Shown piece by piece: positions 12,709-19,129 of a stretch of DNA of 19,129 bases; within the stretch, counting starts at the first letter, position 1, and each line of letters starts with the position of its first letter. The translations under genes and the position numbers were made by a program. This DNA is from JAZQNF01 sp045641505. Its GTDB lineage: Bacteria; Bacillota; Clostridia; Lachnospirales; Bianqueaceae. The notes beneath the pieces were generated by a model that saw only the letters and a list, made by a program, of their open reading frames with translations, ran no database searches and was not told the DNA's origin. The stretch is taken from positions 1 to 19,129 of the forward strand of contig JAZUHB010000059.1 in NCBI GenBank assembly GCA_045641505.1, written 5' to 3'.

Positions 12709-14076
12709 TTATTTTGCCTCTTCCTCCGTCACCTTCCCGAAGGCAAGCTTCAGGAAAATCGCGCTGAAGATCAGCGAAATGACCTCCGCGATGGGGAAGC
12801 ACAGCCAGATCAGCTCCAGCCGCCCGGTCAGCGACAGCAGGTACGCCGCCGGAATCAGCGCGACCACCTGGCGGAAAATCGAGGTGATCAGGCTGTAAAC
12901 CGGCTTGCCCATGGCCTGGCAGGCCGAGCCCGCGATGATGCAGAAGCCGGCCAGCGGGAAGTGAGTGCCGATGATGCGCAGGGCCGGCACGCCGACCGAA
13001 AGCATCTCCTCCGTGGGCGAGAACATCCCCAGGAGCGTCTTCGGGATCGTCTCGAAGAGCACGAAGCCGATCACCATAATCACGACCGCGGTCGCGACCG
13101 TGAGCCAGACGGTCTTCCGCATCCGCTCGTATTTCCGCGCGCCGAGGTTGTAGGAAACGATGGGGATCATCGCGTTGTTCAGGCCGAAGCAGGGCATGAA
13201 CACGAAGCTCTGGATCTTGAAGTAGGCGCCGAGCACGGCGGTGGCCGCCTCGGTAAAGCCGATCAGGATCTGGTTCAGCAGGAAGATCATCAGGGAGCTG
13301 ATACACTGCATCAGGATGCTCGGGAAGCCGATGCGGTAGATGTCCGCGGCGATCTTCTTCCGGAAGCGGATGTTCTTCCAGCGGAGCCGGATCTCGGGAT
13401 TATGCCGGAGATTCAGATACAGCGCGATCGCCGCCGCGAGGAACTGTCCGCAGACCGTCGCCACCGCCGCGCCCCTGACCTCCAGCCGGGGGAAGCCGTA
13501 GCGGCCGAAGATCCAGATCGGGTCCATGATGATGTTGAAGACCGCGCCGGTCAGCTGCGGGATCATCGCGAGATCCGTCCGGCCGGTCGACTGCAGCAGC
13601 CGCTCGCCCAGCACCTGGGCGAACAGCGCGAACGAGACGCCCATGACGACCGTGATGTAGTCGGTGCCGTAGGAGATGATCTGCGCGTTTTCGGTCTGGC
13701 TGCGGAAGAAGGGCTCCGCGCAGAACACGCCGACGAGCGCGAAGACCACGCTCATGATCAGATAGAGCAGGATGCCCGTGCCGGCGGCCCGGTCGGCGCT
13801 CTCCTGGTCCTTCGCGCCCAGCGCGCGGGAGATCAGCGCGTTCAGACCGACGCCGGTGCCGACGCCGAAGCCGATCAGCAGATTCTGCAGCGGGAAGGCG
13901 AGGCTCAGGGCGTTCAGCGCGTCCTGGTTGAGCCGCGCCACGTAGATGCTGTCCACGATGTTGTAGAGGGCCTGGAAGAGCATCGATGCCATCATCGGGG
14001 CAGCCATCGTGAACAGGAGCTTACCCACGGGCATGACGCCCATCTTGTTTTCTGTCGCTTGTGTTTCCTGATTCAT
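12709..14076 (-). CDS. MATE-family multidrug/cation efflux transporter
   Basis: This 455-residue protein has twelve predicted membrane segments and belongs to the MATE (NorM/DinF-like) family of Na+ or H+ antiporters in the cytoplasmic membrane. Typical stretches are PVGKLLFTMAAPMMASMLFQALYNIVDSIYVARL at the N-terminus, GVGTGVGLNALISRALGAKD in the first half, and the matching repeat of the second half, FKIQSFVFMPCFGLNNAMIPIVSYNLGARKYERM. The length is normal for the family. An upstream TTG extension is possible, but the ATG at 14076 is preferred because GAGGAA precedes it and it lies four bases past the stop of the symporter gene, indicating coupling. The substrate is unknown. The MarR-like gene downstream is a separate unit, so control of this pump by it is not implied by the layout. 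Confidence 0.9.
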   Translation of the reverse strand: MNQETQATENKMGVMPVGKLLFTMAAPMMASMLFQALYNIVDSIYVARLNQDALNALSLAFPLQNLLIGFGVGTGVGLNALISRALGAKDQESADRAAGTGILLYLIMSVVFALVGVFCAEPFFRSQTENAQIISYGTDYITVVMGVSFALFAQVLGERLLQSTGRTDLAMIPQLTGAVFNIIMDPIWIFGRYGFPRLEVRGAAVATVCGQFLAAAIALYLNLRHNPEIRLRWKNIRFRKKIAADIYRIGFPSILMQCISSLMIFLLNQILIGFTEAATAVLGAYFKIQSFVFMPCFGLNNAMIPIVSYNLGARKYERMRKTVWLTVATAVVIMVIGFVLFETIPKTLLGMFSPTEEMLSVGVPALRIIGTHFPLAGFCIIAGSACQAMGKPVYSLITSIFRQVVALIPAAYLLSLTGRLELIWLCFPIAEVISLIFSAIFLKLAFGKVTEEEAK

Positions 14077-14080
14077 TTCC

Positions 14081-15478
14081 TCATTCTTCAGAAGCACGGA
14101 TGGCCGCAAGGCCTTCCTTCGCTTCCGCGGTTTCCTTTTCGATATTCATAAAAAGCAGGATGGCGAACATGGCCGCCGCCACCAGCGCGGGCACCCAGCC
14201 AAGCAGCGCGCAGATGGTGGAGAGGGTCTTTTCGGTCTGGCCAAGGCCAAGCGCGGCATCGAAGCCCGCGATGGCCAGCGCGCCGGTCATCAGTCTGACC
14301 GCGCCGGCCTCCGCCAGCTTGGAGGCCAGATTGTCGCCCGCCGCGACCATGGAGTCGATGCGGCGGCCGTTCTTGTACTCCACGATATCCGTAATGTTGT
14401 TGCGGTTCGTGTTGAACATGACGAAGGTGATGGTCCCGCCCACAGCCACGGTGAACGCGTTGATGTAGATGTTGACCATGGAGTAGGGATTGATGATGAA
14501 GGGGATCTTGCCGACCACCTGCACCAGCGCGCCCAGAAGCATCGTCTTCTTGCGGCCGATCTTCCTGTCGATCCAGGGCGTCAGCAGCGACAGCGCGACG
14601 GAGACGACCAGGTAGACCGCCAGGATGGGCGTGGCCTTGCTCGAGGCGCCCAGGATGTAGGCCGCGTAGTAGTTGATGTTGTTCATCACCAGCGCGGTGC
14701 AGATGCCGTAGCAGATGATGTAGAGCATGTTGATGACCCAGGAGCGGCTCTTGAAGAGCATCTTATAGGCCTTGATGAGGGTGATCTTCTCGTCGTTATC
14801 GGCGATCTGGCGCACGCGCTCCTTCGTGGTGAAGAAGTGGGTGAGGCAGCCGGCGATGCAGATGACACCCATCAGGCAGGCGGTGATGAAGAGGGGCTTC
14901 GCGTCCTGCGGGCCGATGATCGCGTTCTCGCCCTTGAGGCCGCCGAAGGCCATGACCAGGGGCGTCACGGCGACGGAGCCGATGCCGCTGCCGAAGCAGC
15001 CGCCGAGGCTGCGGAACGCGTTGATGGACTTGCGGTCCGCGTCGATGGGCGAGGCCAGTGCGCCCATGGTGTTATAGGGCATGCACAGGAAGGTGTAGAG
15101 GGCCTCGAACACGAAATAGATCACAAGGCAGAGGAACACGGTGACGAACTTGTTCGCGATGCCGAAATTCGTAAACATCAGCACGATGGTGACGGCCCAG
15201 GGCAGCGCGCACCAGAGCGCGAACGGACGCACCTTCTCGCCGTTGCGGAAGGTGTGGTTCGAGGAGAAGATGCCGATCAGCGGATCGTTGATCGCATCCC
15301 AGACGGTACCCAGCGTGAGGATGGTACCCGCGGTCTTTACGTCGACTCCCAGCACGTTCGTGAGGAAAATCAGGTAGTAGAGACTCTTGAAGTTGAAGAC
15401 GATGTTGGTGGATGTGGAGAACGCGGTGAAGCCCAGCTTCTCCCAGATCTTTACGATCCCTTTTTTCTCTTCCTGCAT
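14081..15478 (-). CDS. GPH-family sugar/glycoside:cation symporter (MFS)
   Basis: This 465-residue protein has about twelve membrane segments and belongs to the glycoside-pentoside-hexuronide:cation symporter family (MelB/XynB-like). The hallmark is the early loop GTVWDAINDPLIGIFSSNH with its paired Asp residues and the cation-site region, followed by FEALYTFLCMPYNTMGALASPIDADRKSINAFR. A second-half loop, PWIDRKIGRKKTMLLGALV, is the MFS A-like motif. The ATG is preceded by GGAGG at seven bases, and a promoter lies just upstream. The stop is followed four bases later by the MATE start. The imported sugar cannot be told from sequence, and no glycosidase lies in the same unit. Confidence 0.9.
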   Translation of the reverse strand: MQEEKKGIVKIWEKLGFTAFSTSTNIVFNFKSLYYLIFLTNVLGVDVKTAGTILTLGTVWDAINDPLIGIFSSNHTFRNGEKVRPFALWCALPWAVTIVLMFTNFGIANKFVTVFLCLVIYFVFEALYTFLCMPYNTMGALASPIDADRKSINAFRSLGGCFGSGIGSVAVTPLVMAFGGLKGENAIIGPQDAKPLFITACLMGVICIAGCLTHFFTTKERVRQIADNDEKITLIKAYKMLFKSRSWVINMLYIICYGICTALVMNNINYYAAYILGASSKATPILAVYLVVSVALSLLTPWIDRKIGRKKTMLLGALVQVVGKIPFIINPYSMVNIYINAFTVAVGGTITFVMFNTNRNNITDIVEYKNGRRIDSMVAAGDNLASKLAEAGAVRLMTGALAIAGFDAALGLGQTEKTLSTICALLGWVPALVAAAMFAILLFMNIEKETAEAKEGLAAIRASEE

Positions 15479-15500
15479 GTCGGACCTCCGGAAATGATGT

Positions 15501-15519
15501 CGTTTTCGGAAAAACGTTT
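15501..15519. promoter_or_regulatory. Candidate operator in the symporter leader
   Basis: CGTTTT-CGGA-AAAACG (15501-15516) is an inverted repeat overlapping the 8-bp palindrome AAACGTTT (15512-15519). The AAACGTTT core resembles LacI/GalR-family operator centres. It lies between the predicted -10 box and the start codon of the symporter gene, a position fit for repression. No LacI-type gene is in the window. Confidence 0.35.
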
Positions 15520-15527
15520 ATTGGTTG

Positions 15528-15556
15528 ATTTTACACAATAAAGCGTTGAATTGCAA
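15528..15556 (-). promoter_or_regulatory. Promoter of the GPH-MATE operon
   Basis: On the minus strand, TTGCAA (15551-15556) and TAAAAT (15528-15533) are separated by exactly 17 bases, about 50 bases upstream of the symporter ATG. The AT-rich stretch contrasts with the GC-rich coding DNA around it. Confidence 0.65.
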
Positions 15557-15571
15557 GAGAGAAAAATCCAC

Positions 15572-15609
15572 AAAAATCCGGCGGGGCGTTTCCTTCCCGC
15601 CGGAATTTT
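15572..15609. terminator. Terminator of the large ABC transporter gene
   Basis: CCGGCGGG (15578-15585) pairs perfectly with CCCGCCGG (15596-15603). It is extended by one T-A pair and, after one mismatch, by A and T tracts on both sides. On the minus strand it lies 15 bases after the transporter stop and is followed by a T run. The symmetric A/T tracts would let it work on either strand. Confidence 0.85.
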
Positions 15610-15624
15610 TCACAACAGCGCCCC

Positions 15625-18600
15625 TTATTCGGTACGCAGCGCGACCACGGGGTCCTTCTTCGCGGCGCTCCCCGAGGGGATGATGCCCGCGAACAGCGTG
15701 AGCAGCATGCTGATCAGCACCAGCACGATGGCCACCTCGATGGGCAGGCGGGCCTTCAGGTACGCGATGTTGGTCAGGTTCTCCAGGATGATGTTGATGG
15801 GAATGATGAGCAGGTAGGTGACGCCGATGCCGATCAGACCGGAGCTTAAGCCGATGATCACGGTCTCCGCGTTGAACATGCTCGAAACATTCTGCTTGGA
15901 GGCGCCGATGGCGCGCAGGATGCCGATCTCCTTCGTGCGCTCCTGCACGGAGATCAGCGTGATGACGCCGATCATGATGGAGGACACAATCAGGGAAATG
16001 GCCACGAAGGCGATCAGCACGTAGGTGATCGCGTCGATGATCGTGGTCACGGAGGACATCAGCACGCCGGTGATGTCGGTGTAGCGGATGACCCGTTCGG
16101 GCTCCTCCGCGTCCTCGGCGGCCTTGTTGTAGGCGTCGATAAAGGCGATGAACTCCTCCTTCGCCTCGAAATCCTTGAGGTAGACCGAGATGGAGACGGG
16201 CTCGGCGGCATCCGCGTAGCCGAGGCCGTTCAGGTTCGCGGCCGCGCTCGAGGCGGAGGTGGAGCCGGACAGGGCAGTCATCAGCCGCATCATGTCGTCC
16301 TCGGTCATGTTGAACTGGAAGGCCTTGGCGATGGCCTCCTCGTCCACACGGAGGGAGCCCATCATGCTCTTCATCAGGGAGCCCATGTAGTTGGTCATGG
16401 CCTTGGTGACACGGTCCTCGAGGCCGCCTCCGATCAGCATCTCGCCGACGGCGGTGGCAACGCCGCCCATCACGGGGCCGGAGGTGAACTCCGACACGGC
16501 CGCGTCGATGTCTTCCGCGCCGTACTCCCAGGCGTAGTTCATCAGATCGCCGATGAGCTCGCCGGGATCGGGCAGGCTACCGGATTCCTCGCCGGGTTCG
16601 GCCGGCACTTCGGATTCCTCGCCGGATTCTTCGGTCGTTCCGGACTCTTCACCGGATTCGGCTCCGGACTCCTCGCCGGGCTCGGCCCGCGCTCCGGGCT
16701 CATCCGGCGTCTCGCCTCCCGCGTTCGCGGCGGCCTCCGCGAGGATCTCGCGGGTGACCATCAGCTCGAGCAGGGAGCCGCTCACCTGAGAAAGCTGCGC
16801 CTGATCCGCGCCGTACTTCGACGCAAGGCTCTTCAGAAGCTTCTGCGCGGCGGGCGTTTCGAGGTAGGCCCCGGCCAGCTCGCGCGCGTCGGCGATCCGC
16901 AGGCTCACGCGGCCGTCCGAGCCGCGCTCCGCCAGAGCATACTCCAGCAGGCCCTTCGCGAGCTTCGAGAAGGTCTCCGAGAAGGCATTGCCCGCCTTCT
17001 CCATGTCAGAGGAAAGGGAGCCCATGAAGCTCTGCAGATAGCCGCTCAGCAGCTTGGTCAGCTTCGCGCTGTCGATGTCGATCCTGAAGGCCTGGGTGAG
17101 GGCGTCGCCGTCCACCGAGATCATCTCGGAGAAATCGATGCCCGCGTTCTCGTCCTCCTCGCCGAAGCGCTTGCCGGAGAACACGTTGACCTCGCGGTCG
17201 GCCTGCTGCATCTGAACGATGGCGCTGTCGGCCGCCAGCTGCATCGAACGCAGAGTGAGGCCGGGCAGATAGTTGAAGCCGGGCGAAAGGGCCGTCGCGG
17301 TGACGCCGTCACGGGCGGTGACGATGCCGGAGACCCGGATCTTCACGCTGTTATCGAAGACGCGCTCCATGTAGGCCTTGTCGCCGGAGAGGTCCTCCCA
17401 GACGTTGTGGGCCGCGTCGTAGCGGTAGCGGTCGCCCGCGTTCATCAGACGGAAATCGAGCGCCAGCAGGTCCTCGTAGCTCCACTGGGGGATGGGGCCG
17501 GTGACCTCGGGCGTCTGGCCGTTCATCACGGCCATCACCATCTCCATCAGCTCGTTCTGGCCGTGGAGACCGATGGAATAGGTCAGGAGGTCGTTGATCC
17601 GGTCCGGATCGTTGAGGTAGAGGACCATCTCGGTGTCGGACTCGGGCCAGCGGCCGGCCAGCAGCTCGTACTGGGCGTCCAGGTATTCCTGATTGTCGAT
17701 CATCTCGGAGAACAGGCTCATGCCGTAGCCGCCCATGCTCATGTAGCTCGCAAAGCGGCCCGGGTTGACCTCCAGGAGGTCGCCGTTCACGTCGCGGGTA
17801 TAGAGGACCGGCGAGACGCCGTAATTATAGGAAATGGAATTGACCCACTGCGAAAGCTCGTCCGCGCTTCCGACCAGGTGCGCCCGGAAGGAGCGCAGGT
17901 CGTTGGTGCCGATGCCGCCCACGAGGCTGCTGATCAGCTGCTGCTCGGTGACGGAGCCGTCGCGCCGCTCCTCGTCCGCCGCCTTCGAGGAGGACATGAA
18001 GCCGGAGATCATCGCGGTGAAATCGGCCGCCTCCTGCGTGATGGCCAGCGGGTAGCCGGAGAGGGTATCCTGCTGCACGATCTCGATGTAATCGGAGGTG
18101 CCCTGGGACACGGCGTAGATCAGCGCAATGCCGATGATGCCGATGGAGCCCGCGAACGAAGTCAGGATGGTGCGCCCCTTCTTCGTGAAAAGGTTGTTGA
18201 GGGAGAGCCCGAAGGCGGTGGGCAGCGACATGGACGCGCGCTTCTTGAGACCGCGGTTCTTCACGGCGGCCGCCTCGGCGCGGGCCTTGTCCTCCTCGGT
18301 GAGGCGCGCGAATTCCTCCTCGCCGATGGGCCGGCTGTCGTCCAGCACGCGGCCGTCCAGCATCCGGATGATGCGGGTGGAATACTGCTCGGCCAGCTCG
18401 GGATTATGGGTGACCATCACGACCAGGCGGTCCTTCGCGATGTTCTTCAGGATGTCCATGACCTGGACGCTGGTCTCGCTGTCGAGGGCGCCGGTGGGCT
18501 CATCCGCCAGGATGATGTCGGGATCGTTGACAATGGCGCGGGCGATGGCGACGCGCTGCATCTGGCCGCCGGACATCTGCGCCGGCTTCTTCCGCAGCTG

Positions 18601-18999
18601 ATTGCCGAGGCCCACGGCCTCCAGCGCCTTCTTCGCCCGCTCGCGGCGTTCGCGCTTGCCGACGCCGGACAGGGTGAGCGCCAGCTCCACGTTGGAGAGG
18701 ACGGTCTGGTGCGGGATCAGGTTGTAGCTCTGGAACACGAAGCCGATGGAGTGGTTGCGGTAGGTATCCCAGTCCCGGTCCTTGTATTCCTTGGTGGAGC
18801 GGCCGTTGATGAACAGGTCGCCCTCTGTATAGTGATCGAGGCCTCCGATGATGTTGAGCATCGTGGTTTTGCCGCAGCCCGAGGGGCCGAGGATGGACAC
18901 GAATTCGTTGTTGCGGAAGCGAAGGTCGATGCCCTTGAGGGCCGTGACGTTCTCGCCGCCGGACGGATAGACCTTGACGATCTGCTTGAGTTCCAGCAT
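15625..18999 (-). CDS. Large ABC transporter with fused ATPase and FtsX/MacB-type permease
   Basis: This 1124-residue single-chain ABC protein is of the MacB/LolD-FtsX type. Residues 1-235 are the ATPase: Walker A GPSGCGKTT (38-46), signature MSGGQMQRV (about 141-149), Walker B LADEPTGALD (about 162-171) and switch MVTHN. One membrane helix (TSFAGSIGIIGIALIYAVSQG, about 276-297) is followed by about 685 extracytoplasmic residues. Three C-terminal helices lie at about 983-1016, 1045-1071 and 1086-1108, with the FtsX-family loop VQERTKEIGILRAIGASKQNV between the first two. MacB itself is about 650 residues, so the external domain is unusually large. It contains an acidic low-complexity stretch near residues 760-813. 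The ATG at 18999 follows AAGGAGG at eight bases, better than an upstream TTG. Such proteins act as mechanotransmitters or exporters of peptides, lipoproteins or antibiotics; the cargo is unknown. It forms its own transcription unit. Confidence 0.88.
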   Translation of the reverse strand: MLELKQIVKVYPSGGENVTALKGIDLRFRNNEFVSILGPSGCGKTTMLNIIGGLDHYTEGDLFINGRSTKEYKDRDWDTYRNHSIGFVFQSYNLIPHQTVLSNVELALTLSGVGKRERRERAKKALEAVGLGNQLRKKPAQMSGGQMQRVAIARAIVNDPDIILADEPTGALDSETSVQVMDILKNIAKDRLVVMVTHNPELAEQYSTRIIRMLDGRVLDDSRPIGEEEFARLTEEDKARAEAAAVKNRGLKKRASMSLPTAFGLSLNNLFTKKGRTILTSFAGSIGIIGIALIYAVSQGTSDYIEIVQQDTLSGYPLAITQEAADFTAMISGFMSSSKAADEERRDGSVTEQQLISSLVGGIGTNDLRSFRAHLVGSADELSQWVNSISYNYGVSPVLYTRDVNGDLLEVNPGRFASYMSMGGYGMSLFSEMIDNQEYLDAQYELLAGRWPESDTEMVLYLNDPDRINDLLTYSIGLHGQNELMEMVMAVMNGQTPEVTGPIPQWSYEDLLALDFRLMNAGDRYRYDAAHNVWEDLSGDKAYMERVFDNSVKIRVSGIVTARDGVTATALSPGFNYLPGLTLRSMQLAADSAIVQMQQADREVNVFSGKRFGEEDENAGIDFSEMISVDGDALTQAFRIDIDSAKLTKLLSGYLQSFMGSLSSDMEKAGNAFSETFSKLAKGLLEYALAERGSDGRVSLRIADARELAGAYLETPAAQKLLKSLASKYGADQAQLSQVSGSLLELMVTREILAEAAANAGGETPDEPGARAEPGEESGAESGEESGTTEESGEESEVPAEPGEESGSLPDPGELIGDLMNYAWEYGAEDIDAAVSEFTSGPVMGGVATAVGEMLIGGGLEDRVTKAMTNYMGSLMKSMMGSLRVDEEAIAKAFQFNMTEDDMMRLMTALSGSTSASSAAANLNGLGYADAAEPVSISVYLKDFEAKEEFIAFIDAYNKAAEDAEEPERVIRYTDITGVLMSSVTTIIDAITYVLIAFVAISLIVSSIMIGVITLISVQERTKEIGILRAIGASKQNVSSMFNAETVIIGLSSGLIGIGVTYLLIIPINIILENLTNIAYLKARLPIEVAIVLVLISMLLTLFAGIIPSGSAAKKDPVVALRTE
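16560..16720 (-). repeat. Low-complexity region encoding Glu/Ser/Gly/Pro repeats
   Basis: The DNA repeats words such as GATTCCTCGCCGG. The protein repeats EESG, PGEESG and AEPGEESG within the external domain of the ABC protein. It looks like a flexible acidic linker generated by slippage, and copy number is likely to vary between strains. Confidence 0.75.
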
Positions 19000-19061
19000 G
19001 CCGGAGCCTCCTTTCTGCAAGATTTCGGGGCATGAAACGCGCCGAAAATACCGTATATGAT

Positions 19062-19090
19062 ATTATACCATATCCGCACGCCCTGTACAA
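19062..19090 (-). promoter_or_regulatory. Promoter of the large ABC transporter gene
   Basis: On the minus strand, TTGTAC (19085-19090) and TATAAT (19062-19067) have a 17-base spacer, and TGG directly precedes the -10 box (extended -10). ATATG (19055-19059) and CATAT (19069-19073) form an inverted repeat around the -10, a possible operator. The rest of 19091-19129 shows no gene. Confidence 0.75.
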
Positions 19091-19129
19091 TCGCCCGAAG
19101 CCCGCGCAACTGTGAACTTTATGTGAAAA

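Noticed and set aside
14077..14109. Extended N-terminus of the MATE protein from an upstream TTG
   Set aside because: It overlaps the symporter gene and adds residues atypical for the family. The ATG at 14076 has GAGGAA directly upstream and a coupled position.
15305..15332. GGTACC words in the symporter gene as further MarR operators
   Set aside because: They lack the flanking AGGTACCT symmetry seen in the operator cluster and lie in coding DNA, as do single GGTACC words near 4905 and 8129.
17407..19035. A 542-codon plus-strand open frame opposite the large ABC protein
   Set aside because: Same shadow effect; the opposite strand has Walker A, signature and Walker B motifs with a good ribosome binding site.

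Overview
The window looks like chromosomal DNA from a high-GC Gram-positive bacterium of the Clostridia (gut Oscillospiraceae-type). This is an inference. It rests on the strong AGGAGG-type ribosome binding sites, lipobox lipoproteins in place of periplasmic proteins, BMP-type nucleoside transport, a GPH symporter and a MATE pump. No rRNA, tRNA, phage, insertion sequence or CRISPR array is visible. Nearly all genes lie on the minus strand; only the 5'-truncated first gene and one AraC-type regulator are on the plus strand.

Layout. (1) 1-1323, plus: the 3' two thirds of iolD (inositol catabolism), closed by a bidirectional terminator, followed by an unusual array of about 22-bp hairpin units (1377-1474). 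(2) 8463 to 1485, minus: a six-gene, translationally coupled operon. It encodes a BMP-family nucleoside-binding lipoprotein, a double-ABC ATPase, two permeases, an ADP-ribosylglycohydrolase-fold enzyme and a ribokinase. The simplest reading is uptake of a ribosylated compound, cleavage of its N-glycosidic (or similar) bond, and phosphorylation of the released ribose. No nucleoside phosphorylase is present, so the glycohydrolase-fold protein is the best candidate for the cleaving enzyme. (3) 10582 to 8581, minus: two lower-GC lipoprotein genes, a CehA/McbA-type PHP metallohydrolase and a small DUF4430-like protein. They diverge from the AraC-type regulator (10682-11578), and the two -35 boxes abut inside one palindrome. 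The pair may supply substrate to the adjacent importer, but this is speculative.

(4) 12443 to 11664, minus: a MarR-like winged-helix protein with an N-terminal half made of Gly/His/Cys and Gly/Phe tandem repeats. Its promoter holds three near-identical AGGTACCT palindromes, two of them bracketing a consensus -10 box, which strongly suggests autorepression. (5) 15478 to 12709, minus: a GPH-type sugar symporter gene coupled to a MATE efflux gene, with its own promoter and terminator. (6) 18999 to 15625, minus: a very large single-chain ABC exporter-type protein (N-terminal ATPase, FtsX/MacB-like permease). It has an extracytoplasmic region of roughly 685 residues that includes an acidic Ser/Gly/Pro low-complexity stretch, and a good extended -10 promoter lies at the window edge.

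The most promising material is the combination of glycohydrolase, ribokinase and nucleoside importer, the repeat-rich MarR protein with its operator cluster, and the hairpin-unit array after the ribokinase gene.
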